The notes below the pieces were generated by a model, which worked only from the letters and a program-made list of their open reading frames with translations, was not told the DNA's origin and did no database searches. DNA of 64,000 bases from Deinococcus carri (lineage in GTDB: Bacteria > Deinococcota > Deinococci > Deinococcales > Deinococcaceae), in contig NZ_BAABRP010000001.1 in assembly GCF_039545055.1 (NCBI RefSeq), positions 124,001 to 188,000 on the forward strand, given 5' to 3'. The position numbers and the translations under genes were made by a program. Shown piece after piece: positions 41,154 to 58,410 of this stretch; positions within the stretch are counted from its first letter, which is position 1; each line of letters opens with the position of its first letter.

Positions 41154-42671
41154 ATGCCGGATTATGTCCTCACCCCAATCATCACGCCTCTGCTGCTGGC
41201 ACAAGTCGTGACGCTGCTGATGATCGGCACGGTCCTACCGCGGGTGGGCCAGCCGGTTCACCGCGCGTTTCTGGTGCTGCTGCTCGGCAACAGCGTGTGG
41301 CTGCTGGGCAACACCCTCACGAACATGGCGGCTCCCCCGGCCCTGAGGTGGCACTGGGGGTTGGTGGAGTTTTTCGGCATCCTCACCATGCCGGTCGCGT
41401 GGGTGGCGCTGGTCGAGCGGTATCTGCGCCCGCACCCCGAGCCGCTGCCCCCGCGCAGGCTGCTGGCGCTGCTGGTCGTGCCCGCCGTGACGCTGCTGCT
41501 GATGTGGACCAACGACGCCCACCGGCTGGTGTGGTCGTACACCACCGAGCTTCCGCAGTGGGGGATGGTGCGGCGCAACGTGGCGTACTGGCTGGGGGTG
41601 GTGGTGTATGCCAACGGGCTGCTGGTGTGGGGGGCGCTGCAGCTGCTGCTGGCCTGGCGCTCGGCGCGCGGGACGGATCGGGCGCAGCTTGCGGTGATGC
41701 TGCTCGCGGCGGTCGTGCCGTTCGTGACCAATACGTTGCACCTGCTCGGCTTCCAGCCTCTGCCCGGCATCAACTCCACCCCCGTCAGCTTTGCGCTCAG
41801 TCTCGTGCCGGTTGCCTGGGGCATGGTCCGTTATGGCCTGCTGCGCGTCGCGCCCCTCGCGCATCGGCAGGTCGTGGAGCAACTGGCAGACGCCGTGTTC
41901 GTGCTGGACACGCGGGGCCGCATCGTGGAGACCAACGTGCGGGCCGCACAACTGGCGGGGCGGCCACCTGCCGACCTGCGCGGCCGCCACCCCCGCGACC
42001 TGTTCCCGACCTGGCCGCTCCTGACCGAGCAGGCCCCCGCCGAATGGCGCTTCGGGAAAGAGGTCTGGGAGGTGCAACCGTCCACGGTGCACAACGCGCA
42101 GGGGGGCCGGGTCGGCCAGGCAGTCGTGGCCCGTGACGTGACCGCCCGCGCCCACGAGCACGCCCGCGTTCAGCGGCTCGCCCACGAGGACGCCCTGACC
42201 GGCCTGGGGAACCGCCGGGCCTTCGAGGCCGACCTGGGGCGGGAGCTGGCGCGGGCGGCCCGGCATGGCCTCTGCCTGGGCATCGTGATGATCGACCTCG
42301 ACGGTCTCAAGAGCGTGAACGACCACCAGGGCCACGCCTCCGGGGACGAGCTGCTCGCGGCCTTCGGGCGTTCCCTGGCCGCGGCCTTCCGCTCCGGGGA
42401 CCGCGCCTACCGGCTGGGCGGAGACGAGTTCGCGGTGCTACTCGCGCAGTCCACGCTGGCGGGCCAGCCCTCGGTGCAGGAGCGGGTCGCGCGCAGCGCC
42501 GCCGCCGTGCGCGACCGGGGCTTCCCCGGCATAGACGCCAGCGTGGGCATCGCGTACTTTCCCCGTGACGGCACAGGGGAAGACCTCGTGCGGCTGGCGG
42601 ACCTGCGGATGTACGAGGACAAGGCGCAGCGCCGGGAGCGGCGCGACGGGCCTCCCGGCGTGGAGTCTTGA
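41154..42671 (+). CDS. 7TM-PAS-GGDEF diguanylate cyclase
   Basis: A 505-residue membrane protein. Residues 1-230 hold seven or so hydrophobic helices like the 7TM sensor domain of histidine kinases (WHWGLVEFFGILTMPVAW). A PAS domain (about 240-330: LADAVFVLDTRGRIVETN) and a GGDEF domain (DALTGLGNRRAFE ... YRLGGDEFAVLL) follow. The intact GGDEF predicts c-di-GMP synthesis from two GTP. No EAL domain in the window. It is followed by repeat R2 copy C. Confidence 0.92.
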   Translation: MPDYVLTPIITPLLLAQVVTLLMIGTVLPRVGQPVHRAFLVLLLGNSVWLLGNTLTNMAAPPALRWHWGLVEFFGILTMPVAWVALVERYLRPHPEPLPPRRLLALLVVPAVTLLLMWTNDAHRLVWSYTTELPQWGMVRRNVAYWLGVVVYANGLLVWGALQLLLAWRSARGTDRAQLAVMLLAAVVPFVTNTLHLLGFQPLPGINSTPVSFALSLVPVAWGMVRYGLLRVAPLAHRQVVEQLADAVFVLDTRGRIVETNVRAAQLAGRPPADLRGRHPRDLFPTWPLLTEQAPAEWRFGKEVWEVQPSTVHNAQGGRVGQAVVARDVTARAHEHARVQRLAHEDALTGLGNRRAFEADLGRELARAARHGLCLGIVMIDLDGLKSVNDHQGHASGDELLAAFGRSLAAAFRSGDRAYRLGGDEFAVLLAQSTLAGQPSVQERVARSAAAVRDRGFPGIDASVGIAYFPRDGTGEDLVRLADLRMYEDKAQRRERRDGPPGVES

Positions 42672-42681
42672 CTGCCTGGTC

Positions 42682-42838
42682 ATACCAGCTTGCGCCCTTT
42701 TGCGAGCATCGACTGGGTGGCCTGGCGCAGCTTTTCAGGAGAGCGGGAAGCAAGAAGGACCGGCTGGCGGCGAGGGGCCGCCCTTAAGCCTGAGGCTACG
42801 TGAACATCCGTTGCTTTCCCGTAAGGTCTGGAATCAGA
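42682..42838 (+). repeat. MITE-like repeat R2, copy C (diverged)
   Basis: Shares ATACCAGCTT near the left end, AAGAAGGACCGGCTGGCGG in the middle and GTGAACATCCG and TCTGGAATCAGA at the right with copies A and B, but the right-end hairpin is degraded and the right inverted end is missing. It looks like an older, decaying copy in the gap between the GGDEF gene and the DUF1345 gene. Confidence 0.65.
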
Positions 42839-42843
42839 CGGTC

Positions 42844-43497
42844 TCAGCCCAGCAGATTCGCCACGCCGCCCACTGTCAGCGCGACCACCACCGTCCCGAA
42901 CACGTAGGAGAGGGCCGCGTGCTGAAGCAGCAGCCAGCGCATCGGGCGCGAGTTGATGTTGGTGTCGCTGACCTGATACGTCATGCCGATGGTCAGGCCC
43001 AGGTACAGGAAGTCGCGGTAGTCGGGGTCTTTCAGCGTGCCGTCACCGTCCAGGAACAGCACGCCGCCGCCATCCGTGTAGTAGCGCCGCGCGTAGTGCA
43101 GGGTGTACTCGGTGTGTACCAGCAGCCACGACAGCACGGTGGTCAGGGCCGCGAGCGCGGTCAGGTCGAGCTGCCAGCCCTTCTGGAGATGGGCCAGGCC
43201 CAGGGTCCAGCCCACGCCCCCCAGGCTCATTAGGGACGCTGTCACGGTCAGCAGCAGCGCCAGCGCCCGCGTATCGTCCTCACGGGTGGCGAGGGCGCGT
43301 GTCTGCTCGGGCGTGGCGTTGAGCAGCGTCGGCCAGATGCGGCTCAGCACGACCACGCAAAAGGCACTCCAGCCCAGCAGCACCCGCGCGACCGGGGGCC
43401 AGTCCGCCGGGGCCAGCAGGCCCACCACCAGCCCCGCCGCGGTCCCCAGCACGAGTCTGCGGGCGGCGAGGTGGGGCTGGGGGCGCGAGACGGCCAT
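42844..43497 (-). CDS. DUF1345 membrane protein
   Basis: A 217-residue protein with about five transmembrane segments. The C-terminal [24 protein letters not shown] is the hallmark of DUF1345, a family of unknown function. TATCCT is 6 nt before ATG 43497. Confidence 0.92.
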   Translation of the reverse strand: MAVSRPQPHLAARRLVLGTAAGLVVGLLAPADWPPVARVLLGWSAFCVVVLSRIWPTLLNATPEQTRALATREDDTRALALLLTVTASLMSLGGVGWTLGLAHLQKGWQLDLTALAALTTVLSWLLVHTEYTLHYARRYYTDGGGVLFLDGDGTLKDPDYRDFLYLGLTIGMTYQVSDTNINSRPMRWLLLQHAALSYVFGTVVVALTVGGVANLLG

Positions 43498-43523
43498 AGG
43501 CGCAGGATAGAGGCTGCCAGGCC

Positions 43524-43988
43524 CTACACCCCCAGCCTTGCCACCATATCCACCCGGTCCAGCCCCGGACCGTAGCCGCCGGGCACGCGCCGCACCTCCC
43601 GGAAGCCGCAGCGGGCAAAAAAGGGCGCGCTGTGCTGGCTGGTGTCCAGATGAACCTCCCGCGCCCCCAGCGTCCGCAGCCGCGCCAGCCGGAAGGCCAG
43701 CAGCGCCGAGCCGTACCCCCGCCGCTGGGCGTCCCGCGCGACCATGCCCCAGCTCAGGCCCGCCGGACGTTCGCTGTTCCCCGCAGCCAGCCACACGCCG
43801 CCGCACGCCACGACCCTTCCGGCGTCCTCCAGCACAAAGTATTCGCCGGACTCGCCGGGGTCGAAGGGCTGACCCAGAAAGGCCGCGAACTCCGCCCGTT
43901 CCTCCGGCAGAAAGAACTCCGGCACGTTCGAATCGAAAAGGGCCAGGCAGGCGGCCCGGTCGGCGGGGCTGTAGGGGCGGATGGACAT
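43524..43988 (-). CDS. GNAT-family N-acetyltransferase
   Basis: A 154-residue protein with the acetyl-CoA binding motif A in [19 protein letters not shown] and the terminal [17 protein letters not shown] typical of GNAT enzymes. The acceptor is unknown. TATCCT lies 6 nt before the ATG at 43988, so the longer frame is not used. Same strand as the DUF1345 gene, but each has its own -10 box. Confidence 0.9.
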   Translation of the reverse strand: MSIRPYSPADRAACLALFDSNVPEFFLPEERAEFAAFLGQPFDPGESGEYFVLEDAGRVVACGGVWLAAGNSERPAGLSWGMVARDAQRRGYGSALLAFRLARLRTLGAREVHLDTSQHSAPFFARCGFREVRRVPGGYGPGLDRVDMVARLGV

Positions 43989-44029
43989 GAAAGCAGGATA
44001 GGGGTGCCCCCTCACCCCTTGCTCCGCAA

Positions 44030-44056
44030 GGCCCTCTCCCACCAGCGGAGAGGGCC
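44030..44056. terminator. Hairpin between GNAT and proS
   Basis: GGCCCTCTCC (44030-44039) and GGAGAGGGCC (44047-44056) pair perfectly around a 7-nt loop. It lies downstream of proS on the minus strand. No T-run is seen. A related G/C-run hairpin is found at 58853-58880. Confidence 0.5.
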
Positions 44057-44119
44057 GAACAAACGAAGCCACCTTTGACGACAAATGCCCTAAACCCTAA
44101 TCCCTCACTCCCAACCCCT

Positions 44120-45604
<1,485 letters not shown>

Positions 45605-45725
45605 GGGGGGCATCATAGCGGGGCCGGGTGGTGAACGAATCCGTTGCCCGTCCGCTTTGGCGTAGGCCAGGTGGCGGGCCGGCTACCGGGGGCCTCCAGG
45701 TGCAGTTGGCCGAGTACAGTCTGGC

Positions 45726-46556
45726 ATGACGCCCGTTCCTGCCCTGGCCCGGACCATCGCCGCCCGCGCTGCCCGGATTCCCGGCGTGGTCGCCGTCGCC
45801 CTGGGCGGCTCCCACGCGCGCGGCACCGCCCGGCCCGACTCCGACCTCGACCTGGGCCTCTTCTACCGGGCAGACCTTCCCTTCGACCTGGGGGCGCTGA
45901 ATGCCCTGTGCCGTGACCTCGACGACAGCGGGGCAGCTTCGGCCACTCCGCCCGGCGGCTGGGGGCCGTGGGTGGACGGTGGCGCGTGGCTCACCGTGGA
46001 GGGGCAGCGGGTGGATTTCATCTACCGCGAACTGGGCCGGTTGGCGCAGAGTGTGGAGGACGCGCTGGCCGGTCGGGTCACCCTGCACGCGCAGCCGGGG
46101 CACCCCCACGGCATTCACGGCCACCACTACGCGGCGGAACTGGCATGGGGCGTGCCGCTGCATGACCCGTCCGGGCATCTGGCAAGGCTGCGTGCCCGGC
46201 TGGGAGGGTATCCGGTATCATTGGCGCAGGCGCTCGAAACGCATTACGGCTGGCAGCCGGACTTCTGGCTGGACGCGGCGGAAAAGGGGCTGAAACGCGG
46301 GGACCGGCATTACGCGCAGGGCTGCGTTTATCAGGCCGTGATGGCGCTGGTGCAGACCCTCTGCGCCCGCGAACGCGCCTGGCTTCTGAACGAGAAAGGG
46401 GCGGTGGCGCTCGCCGGGGCGTTGCCGGGTGTCCCGCCGGACTTCGCCGTGCGGGTGAATGCCGCCCTTGCCACGCTCGATCTACCCGGCCTCCGGGCGC
46501 TGAGCGCGGAGGTGACGCAGGGGAGGCCAGATGGAGGTTCTCCCAATATTGGGTAA
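45726..46556 (+). CDS. Nucleotidyltransferase-fold protein with DUF4037-like C-terminus
   Basis: A 276-residue protein. The N-terminal domain has GGSHARGTARPDSDLDLGLFY, the NTP-transferase metal motif GS(x)DxD. The helical C-terminal part (EKGLKRGDRHYAQGCVYQAVMAL) resembles HEPN/DUF4037 parts of aminoglycoside-type nucleotidyltransferases. The acceptor is unknown and resistance function should not be assumed. TACAGT is 5 nt before the ATG. Confidence 0.88.
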   Translation: MTPVPALARTIAARAARIPGVVAVALGGSHARGTARPDSDLDLGLFYRADLPFDLGALNALCRDLDDSGAASATPPGGWGPWVDGGAWLTVEGQRVDFIYRELGRLAQSVEDALAGRVTLHAQPGHPHGIHGHHYAAELAWGVPLHDPSGHLARLRARLGGYPVSLAQALETHYGWQPDFWLDAAEKGLKRGDRHYAQGCVYQAVMALVQTLCARERAWLLNEKGAVALAGALPGVPPDFAVRVNAALATLDLPGLRALSAEVTQGRPDGGSPNIG

Positions 46557-46594
46557 TGGTTTTCTCCAGGGGGTTGTCATCGGCAGCGCGGGGG

Positions 46595-46899
<305 letters not shown>

Positions 46900-47013
46900 A
46901 CCCGGCGCGAGCTGGCACACGCTGGGGCGATGGGGGAGAACCTCACCGCCCCCTTGTCCTGCCCTGACTGGAAACGGTTCCAACTCCTCCTCCCACGCCG
47001 TATGCTATGAGGC

Positions 47014-48957
<1,944 letters not shown>

Positions 48958-49010
48958 GCCGTCTGGCCTGCCTTCTCGCGGGGAGGGTGGGCGGGTAAGC
49001 TGCGGCCACC

Positions 49011-49817
49011 TTGCCCCCCTACAACATTCAGCCCGCGACCCCCGAAACCCTCGCCGACCTGTACGCCCTGCACGCGGACCCGGCCGACGTGGCAAAGCGC
49101 CTCCCAATGCTGCGGGAGAACATCGCGGCGGGCAGGGTCAGCCTCGACCGCATCCTGTTCCTCCGTTCTGACCGGGGCATGGAGGGAACGGTTCTCCTGC
49201 CTGGCCCGGTGCGGGTGCCTGCCTTCCCCTGTTTCCGCCCCGACGTTCCCGCCGACGCCATGACGGCTTTCGCGCGGGCCATCCGCGAGAAGGTGGAGCC
49301 TCAGCGCCTGCTGGTGCTGCAAGACGACCTCGCGCCCCTGAACGCCGCAGCGGTGGAGGCCGCCGGGTGGGTGCTGGACAGCCAGCACGTCATGTACGAA
49401 ACCGACCTGCAAGCGCGGGCCTACCGCCGCGAACCGCAGGCGGTGGAAGGTGGCCCGGACTGGCTCGGCCGCCCCGAGGTGCGGGCGCTGCTGGAAGGGG
49501 GCGGGCACACGGACTACGAGCTGGCCGAGGAGGCTACGCTGGTCGCACTCGAAGAGGGCGGGCGACTGGCCGCTTTCGGCACGGTCGGTCCCAGTGGCCG
49601 CCCCGGTTACGCGAGCATCCACCTGATTGGGGTCCTCCCCGCAGCGCGTGGGCGGGGTCTGGGCACACGCCTGCACGCACACTTGCTCGCCCTCGCCGCC
49701 GCGCGGTCCACGCGGCACGCTGGCGGGACGGCTGCCGACAACGGGCCGATGCGCTGCATCTACGAGAAGAACGGCAGCCAGCTCCAGGCCACGCAGATGT
49801 ATTTCAGGCAGCCCTGA
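49011..49817 (+). CDS. GNAT-family acetyltransferase with N-terminal extension
   Basis: A 268-residue protein starting with TTG. The first 150 residues are a degenerate acyltransferase-like domain. The C-terminal GNAT domain has the acetyl-CoA site in [20 protein letters not shown] and [22 protein letters not shown] lies 9 nt upstream. Acceptor unknown. Confidence 0.85.
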   Translation: MPPYNIQPATPETLADLYALHADPADVAKRLPMLRENIAAGRVSLDRILFLRSDRGMEGTVLLPGPVRVPAFPCFRPDVPADAMTAFARAIREKVEPQRLLVLQDDLAPLNAAAVEAAGWVLDSQHVMYETDLQARAYRREPQAVEGGPDWLGRPEVRALLEGGGHTDYELAEEATLVALEEGGRLAAFGTVGPSGRPGYASIHLIGVLPAARGRGLGTRLHAHLLALAAARSTRHAGGTAADNGPMRCIYEKNGSQLQATQMYFRQP

Positions 49818-49845
49818 CCCCTTGCCCTGCCCCCGCCCCCTCGCG

Positions 49846-49975
49846 TATAGTTCTCTCTTGGTCAAGTGGGGCAGGGCGACCAACGGTTCAGCGCCGTGAC
49901 AGGCGCGGGGAACGGCCCGCACCCCAGACAGGAGCCGCCAGAGGCGTGCGACTGGACTACGAAGGAGGGCATTCC
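49846..49975 (+). promoter_or_regulatory. rpmI-rplT leader
   Basis: TATAGT at 49846-49851 is the probable -10 box, giving an untranslated leader of about 118 nt before rpmI. It contains a 13-codon ORF and the hairpin GCGCC-GTGACA-GGCGC (49891-49906), whose loop holds the stop codon of that ORF. In other bacteria L20 represses its own operon by binding a leader; the same could apply here, but infC, the usual first gene, is absent. Confidence 0.5.
49858..49899 (+). CDS. Leaderless upstream ORF before rpmI (putative)
   Basis: TTG at 49858 lies 6 nt after TATAGT, as in leaderless genes here, and opens the 13-codon frame [13 protein letters not shown] ending at TGA 49897-49899. The stop codon is inside the loop of the GCGCC/GGCGC hairpin, so translation would melt it. 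Putative only. Confidence 0.4.
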   Translation: MVKWGRATNGSAP

Positions 49976-50179
<204 letters not shown>

Positions 50180-50184
50180 TTTAG

Positions 50185-50544
<360 letters not shown>

Positions 50545-50560
50545 GCCGCGAGCTTGCAGA

Positions 50561-50592
50561 GGCCGCCTCCCTGGTGGGGGCGGTCTTTTTTT
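50561..50592 (+). terminator. Terminator of rpmI-rplT
   Basis: GGCCGCC and GGCGGTC pair (one G-U), followed by seven T residues. It is a textbook factor-independent terminator. Confidence 0.85.
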
Positions 50593-50647
50593 AGCGGTCA
50601 GCCGTCAGCAATCAGCCAAAAAAGCTGAGCGCTGACGGCTGACCGCT
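50593..50647 (+). repeat. Perfect 17-bp palindrome
   Basis: AGCGGTCAGCCGTCAGC (50593-50609) is exactly complementary to GCTGACGGCTGACCGCT (50631-50647), with a 21-nt loop. TCAGC recurs every 8 bp or so. A related element lies at 60405-60481. It sits between the rplT terminator and ppgK. Confidence 0.8.
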
Positions 50648-50669
50648 GAAGGCTGTTACCCTGTCCCCC

Positions 50670-51425
50670 ATGAGCGTGATCCTCGGCATCGACATCGGCG
50701 GGAGCGGCATCAAGGGGGCACCGGTGGACACGGACACCGGGAAGCTGGTGGCCGAGCGCTGGCGCATACCCACGCCGGAGGGCGCGCAGCCTGATGCGGT
50801 GAAGGACGTGGTGGCCGAGCTGGTGCGTCACTTCGGGCACGAGGGGCCGGTGGGCGTGACCTTTCCCGGCATCGTGCAGCACGGCAAGACGCTCAGCGCG
50901 GCGAACGTGGACAGGGGCTGGATCGGCCTGGACGCAGACGCCCTGTTTACCCAGGCGACCGGGCGCGACGTGCACCTCATCAACGATGCGGACGCGGCCG
51001 GGCTGGCCGAGGCGCGGTTCGGGGCAGGGGCGGGCGTGCCGGGCGTGGTGCTGGTGCTGACCTTTGGCACCGGTATTGGCAGCGCGTTGATTCATAACGG
51101 GGTGCTGGTGCCCAACACCGAGCTGGGGCACCTGTGGCTGCGCGGCGACCGGGAAGCCGAGGCCTGGGCCTCCGCCCGCGCCCGCGAGCAGGAAGATCTG
51201 AGCTGGAAGGACTGGGCCAAGCGTGCGAGCAAGTACCTCCAGCATCTCGAACTGCTGTTCAGCCCCGACCTCTTTATCATCGGCGGCGGTATCAGCAAGA
51301 AGGCTGACAAGTGGCAGCCCCACATCGAAACCGGGCGGACCCCGCTCGTCCCCGCCGCCCTCCAGAACGAGGCCGGGATCGTCGGGGCCGCGATGAATGC
51401 CGCTCGCCCCACGCAGGCAGGCTGA
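50670..51425 (+). CDS. ppgK: Polyphosphate glucokinase
   Basis: A 251-residue ROK-family sugar kinase. The phosphate-binding [13 protein letters not shown], the segment [12 protein letters not shown] and the catalytic [15 protein letters not shown] and [12 protein letters not shown] match PpgK enzymes, which use polyphosphate (and often ATP) to phosphorylate glucose. ROK zinc cysteines are absent, as expected for this branch. TACCCT is 7 nt before the ATG. Confidence 0.92.
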   Translation: MSVILGIDIGGSGIKGAPVDTDTGKLVAERWRIPTPEGAQPDAVKDVVAELVRHFGHEGPVGVTFPGIVQHGKTLSAANVDRGWIGLDADALFTQATGRDVHLINDADAAGLAEARFGAGAGVPGVVLVLTFGTGIGSALIHNGVLVPNTELGHLWLRGDREAEAWASARAREQEDLSWKDWAKRASKYLQHLELLFSPDLFIIGGGISKKADKWQPHIETGRTPLVPAALQNEAGIVGAAMNAARPTQAG

Positions 51426-51459
51426 CCCCGCAGGCCTCTAAGGCGGCAGAATGCGGCCC

Positions 51460-52629
<1,170 letters not shown>

Positions 52630-52634
52630 TGTGC

Positions 52635-52906
<272 letters not shown>

Positions 52907-52922
52907 ATCGCCTTGCCCTGAC

Positions 52923-52949
52923 CGCCCTGCCTGCTGGTGGGGCGTTTTT
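52923..52949 (+). terminator. Terminator of rpmE
   Basis: CGCCC (52923-52927) and GGGCG (52940-52944) form a stem followed by TTTTT. Confidence 0.8.
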
Positions 52950-52961
52950 CTTTGCGGATGG

Positions 52962-53050
52962 CAGATAGCAGATGGCAGAAGGCCATGGGGGCGGGAGCCT
53001 GGGCTTTTGCGGGGTGGCCCTCTGCCCTCTGCTTTCCGCCTTCTGCCATA
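52962..53050 (+). repeat. Imperfect palindrome before tdk
   Basis: The left arm contains GGCAGATAGCAGATGGCAGA and AGAAGGCCA, the right arm TGGCCCTCTGCCCTCTGC and TTCTGCCA. The words match those at 9005-9092. It abuts the -10 region of tdk. Confidence 0.6.
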
Positions 53051-53059
53051 CTTCCCCCC

Positions 53060-53671
<612 letters not shown>

Positions 53672-53925
53672 AGCACACCTGTCGATCCAGAGCAGGATTG
53701 GCGATCAAAAGAGTGTCGCAGGCACGAAAAAGCTCCTCCCCATTGCAGGGACGGGGACAGCCCACGCCATGGGAAGCCGGGTTGGCGTCAGCAGAGAGAC
53801 GTAGATGGTCTTTTGGCGAGCAAATGATGAAAGCAGCTTCATCCTTTTCAGTGGGTAGAATAAGGCTCTCCCCGTCAACCGGTCATCCGCACATTCTTGT
53901 CCGCCCTCTGGTGCCGGCAGTTAAG

Positions 53926-55071
53926 ATGGAAACAGCTCCAAGTCGTGGAGGGCCTTTGAAGACTCCGTCCCTGTCTCATATAAACCAGCTCCCGGATGCT
54001 GTCCCCTGGCTAGCCACGCAAAAGCGTATGTTCTTTGCCCTGGTCTGTCTGGGGATGGCGGCGGCAGTGCTGGCGCTGTGGATGCAGGCCCCCAACTTCG
54101 ACCCGCTGGACCGGGTGGCGTTGCCGCTGCTGAGCGCCCTGCTGCTGGGCCTGCAATTCGCGTTGGGGCGGGGGTGGCTGTCGCTGCACGCGGCGGTGAG
54201 CGTCACGTATGCCGGGGCGTCCCTGTACTTCCTGCTGGCGCTGGGGCACCAGTTTCAGGTCTTCGCGCCGCAGATGCATATGCTCAGCGAGAGCGCGTAC
54301 TGGTTCCCGGTGCTGTACGCGATTGCGTTTCTGCTGTATCCCCCCCGGCAGGCCCGGTGGCTGGCGGGCAGCACCTTCCTGCTGACCCTGCTGCTGTGTG
54401 TGTACCACCTGACCCTGGGGCCAGGGGCGGGGGACATGCAACTGGCCGGGGCCGCGCTCCAGTTTCTGCTGGTGAATGCCTTCATGATCATCTTGCAATC
54501 GACGTTTTCCAAGCAGCGGGTGCAACTGCTGGCCGCCCGTGAGGCCGCCTACCGTGACGCCCTGACGGGACTCGCCAACCGCCGCGCCGCCGAGGAACGG
54601 CTGACGGCATTCGCGCAGACGGGCGAGCGCTTCACGCTGGTGCTGTTCGACCTCGACCACTTCAAGGCCGTCAACGATGTCCACGGCCATGCCACCGGCG
54701 ATCTGGTGCTGCGGGGGGTGGCGCAGGCTGTCCAGAGCCTCGTGCCGCGCGGCGGTGTGGCGGCCCGCTGGGGTGGGGAAGAGTTCCTGCTGATCCTGCC
54801 GGTGATGCCGGGGTGGCAGGTCCGGGAAGTGCTCGATACGCTGCGTGCCGAGCTTCTGGGCCAGCGTCACGGTGCCGTTACCGGCGTCACTGCCTGTTTC
54901 GGGGTGGCGACCGCCCGCGACGGTGAACACCCCGACGACGTGCTGGGGCGCGCAGACGCGGCCATGTACGCCGTGAAGCGCCAGGGCCGCAACGACGTTC
55001 TGCTCGCCGATGCCCGCCGCACCTTCTACACGCAGGTCGTTCCCGCCGAGCAGGTGGTCGGCCGCCGATAA
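53926..55071 (+). CDS. Membrane GGDEF diguanylate cyclase
   Basis: A 381-residue protein with about six transmembrane helices (residues about 35-200) and a C-terminal GGDEF domain (DALTGLANRRAAEERL ... RWGGEEFLLILP) with intact signature GGEEF, so it should make c-di-GMP. The start is uncertain: ATG 53926 is chosen, while a GTG at 53911 and ATG codons near 53825 are in frame. A TAGAAT box at 53856-53861 precedes. Between 53672 and 53925 I see no gene. Confidence 0.85.
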   Translation: METAPSRGGPLKTPSLSHINQLPDAVPWLATQKRMFFALVCLGMAAAVLALWMQAPNFDPLDRVALPLLSALLLGLQFALGRGWLSLHAAVSVTYAGASLYFLLALGHQFQVFAPQMHMLSESAYWFPVLYAIAFLLYPPRQARWLAGSTFLLTLLLCVYHLTLGPGAGDMQLAGAALQFLLVNAFMIILQSTFSKQRVQLLAAREAAYRDALTGLANRRAAEERLTAFAQTGERFTLVLFDLDHFKAVNDVHGHATGDLVLRGVAQAVQSLVPRGGVAARWGGEEFLLILPVMPGWQVREVLDTLRAELLGQRHGAVTGVTACFGVATARDGEHPDDVLGRADAAMYAVKRQGRNDVLLADARRTFYTQVVPAEQVVGRR

Positions 55072-55156
55072 TCGCTGCCGCGACGCTTGCCGGCAGCGCC
55101 TGAAGTCCATCCAGGGGTCACCCCGGTGGCGTCGCTTGCCCTGGGGACGGCGTGGC

Positions 55157-56149
55157 TCAGGCCGTGTCGCGCACCACCAGCCGGGGTTCAAACCGGCGGG
55201 CGCGGGCCGGTCCCCGGTGGCCGCCCAGGCGGGTCAGCAGAAGCTGGGCGGCCTCGTAGCCCATCTGCTCGACCGGCTGGTGCAGGGTGGTCAGGCCGCG
55301 CGCGGCGGCCCAGGGCTGGTCGTCGAAGCCGATGACGCGCACGTCCTGGCCGGGCGTCAGGCCCCGCCCCCGCGCCTCGTCCAGCAGGGCACCCGCCAGC
55401 AGGTCGGCAGAGGCGAAGACCGTGCAGGGAAACTGGGCCGTGTCCAGCAGGGTCACGGCGGCGTTGCGGGCGGCCAGCGCGTCGAAACTGGCGGTGTACT
55501 CGGCACGCACCTGGCGGCCCGCCGCCTGCACCGCCCCCAGAAAGCCTGCCCGGCGCTCCTCGAAGACGCGGGTGGTGAAGAGCTGGTCGAGTTCCGTCTC
55601 GACCCAGACGGCGTACAGCTCGCCGGGCAGGGTGGCGGCATACTCGCCCGCCAGCCGTCCCCCCAGCACGTTGTCCATAAAGGCGCAGTCCACGCCCTCG
55701 GCATAGGCGTCGACCAGCACGGTCGGTTGCTGGTTGCGCAGGCGGCGCTCGTTGAACAGCTGCGTGAGGTTGTACGTCACCATGACCAGCCCGTCGGCCT
55801 GGTACGCCAGCGTATGCGACCCCAGGTAGCGTTCCAGGCGCGAGCGGTCGAGCAGCGGGAAGATCGCCACGTCGTACCGCGCCTCCTGAAAGGCACTTTC
55901 CAGCCCGTCGAGCAGGCGCACGTAGAACTCGGTGGTCACGACCGGCAGCAGCACGCTGATGGTGTAGCTCTTGCCACCCGCGATACGCCGGGCGTGGGGG
56001 TTGGGGGTGTAGTCGAGGTCCGCGATGGCCTTGAGGACCAGGTCACGGGTCGCGCCCTTCACGGCGGCGTGGTTGTTCAGCACGCGGGACACGGTGCCGA
56101 CTCCCACCCCGGCCCGCTGGGCCACATCCTGAATCGTGGGTTTACGCAT
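55157..56149 (-). CDS. LacI-family transcriptional regulator
   Basis: A 330-residue regulator with the N-terminal helix-turn-helix TIQDVAQRAGVGVGTVSRVLNN and hinge helix, and a periplasmic-binding-protein-like sugar domain ending RVIGFDDQPWAAARGLTTLHQP. It probably controls a carbohydrate gene, though none is adjacent. A TGGAAC-CT-GTTCCA palindrome 31 bp upstream of its start is a candidate autoregulatory operator. Confidence 0.93.
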   Translation of the reverse strand: MRKPTIQDVAQRAGVGVGTVSRVLNNHAAVKGATRDLVLKAIADLDYTPNPHARRIAGGKSYTISVLLPVVTTEFYVRLLDGLESAFQEARYDVAIFPLLDRSRLERYLGSHTLAYQADGLVMVTYNLTQLFNERRLRNQQPTVLVDAYAEGVDCAFMDNVLGGRLAGEYAATLPGELYAVWVETELDQLFTTRVFEERRAGFLGAVQAAGRQVRAEYTASFDALAARNAAVTLLDTAQFPCTVFASADLLAGALLDEARGRGLTPGQDVRVIGFDDQPWAAARGLTTLHQPVEQMGYEAAQLLLTRLGGHRGPARARRFEPRLVVRDTA

Positions 56150-56180
56150 AACTTTTCGCCGCCCACCATACCCCGCGGCA

Positions 56181-56194
56181 TGGAACCTGTTCCA
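56181..56194. promoter_or_regulatory. Putative LacI-type operator
   Basis: TGGAACCTGTTCCA is a 6-bp palindrome with a 2-bp centre, upstream of the LacI-family gene in the gap toward the pcuAC gene. Family operators are palindromes of this kind, often with a central CG; the centre here is CT. Confidence 0.4.
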
Positions 56195-56340
56195 CAAGAG
56201 GTGGGGAGGAGGGGACCTCTCTCGACCGAGTTCAAGTGGCCCTGTCCGGCCTGCCGTGGCGGCGAAGGGGACAATCCGGCCCGGCCCGCGCGCCTAGACT
56301 CCGGGGAACCGGGCCAGACCGCCCTTCAAGGAGGCTCCCC

Positions 56341-56841
56341 ATGACCACACCCACCCCGCTCCTGGCCGCCCTGGCGCTTGCCGCCGTTCTGCTTCCCGCC
56401 ACCGCCCAGCATGCCGGAATGCATCAGCCTGCCCCCACAGCGCCCCAGTCAGCGCCTCAGCCCAGCCGCGCCCCCCTTCCCCTGACCGTGCAGAACGCGA
56501 CCGTGGTGGCCGTGCCGCCGGGCGCGACCGAGACGAGCGCCTTCCTGACGCTGCGGAACACCGGCCAGGCCCCCGTGGTCCTCACGGGAGTCCAGACCGC
56601 CCTGGCCCGCCACGCCATGCTGATGACCACCCGCCGGGACGCGCGGGGCATGACCGGCATGAGCATGGTGCAGACCCTGACCGTTCCCGCCGGGGGAACC
56701 CTGCACCTGAGCGCGGGCGGCGACCACGTGATGCTGATGGACCTGACCCGCGCGCCGAAGGTGGGGGAGAAGGTGCGCCTGACGCTGACCACGCGGGATG
56801 GCCGCACGCTGAAGGTGGACGCTGTCGTCCGCAAGCCCTGA
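56341..56841 (+). CDS. PCu(A)C copper chaperone
   Basis: A 166-residue exported protein with signal peptide (ALALAAVLLPATAQ). The beta-sandwich holds the Cu(I) ligands of the PCu(A)C family, HAMLMTTRRDARGMTGMSMV and GGDHVMLMDL. It delivers copper to the CuA site of cytochrome oxidase. AAGGAGG precedes the ATG. First of three genes with sco and ctaG. Confidence 0.9.
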   Translation: MTTPTPLLAALALAAVLLPATAQHAGMHQPAPTAPQSAPQPSRAPLPLTVQNATVVAVPPGATETSAFLTLRNTGQAPVVLTGVQTALARHAMLMTTRRDARGMTGMSMVQTLTVPAGGTLHLSAGGDHVMLMDLTRAPKVGEKVRLTLTTRDGRTLKVDAVVRKP

Positions 56842-56869
56842 TTCCGGCCCTGCTCCTGAGAGGAACTCT

Positions 56870-58368
<1,499 letters not shown>

Positions 58369-58410
58369 CGGCTGCCTCAGCTTGCCTGGGTTGAAAGGAA
58401 AGATATTTGG

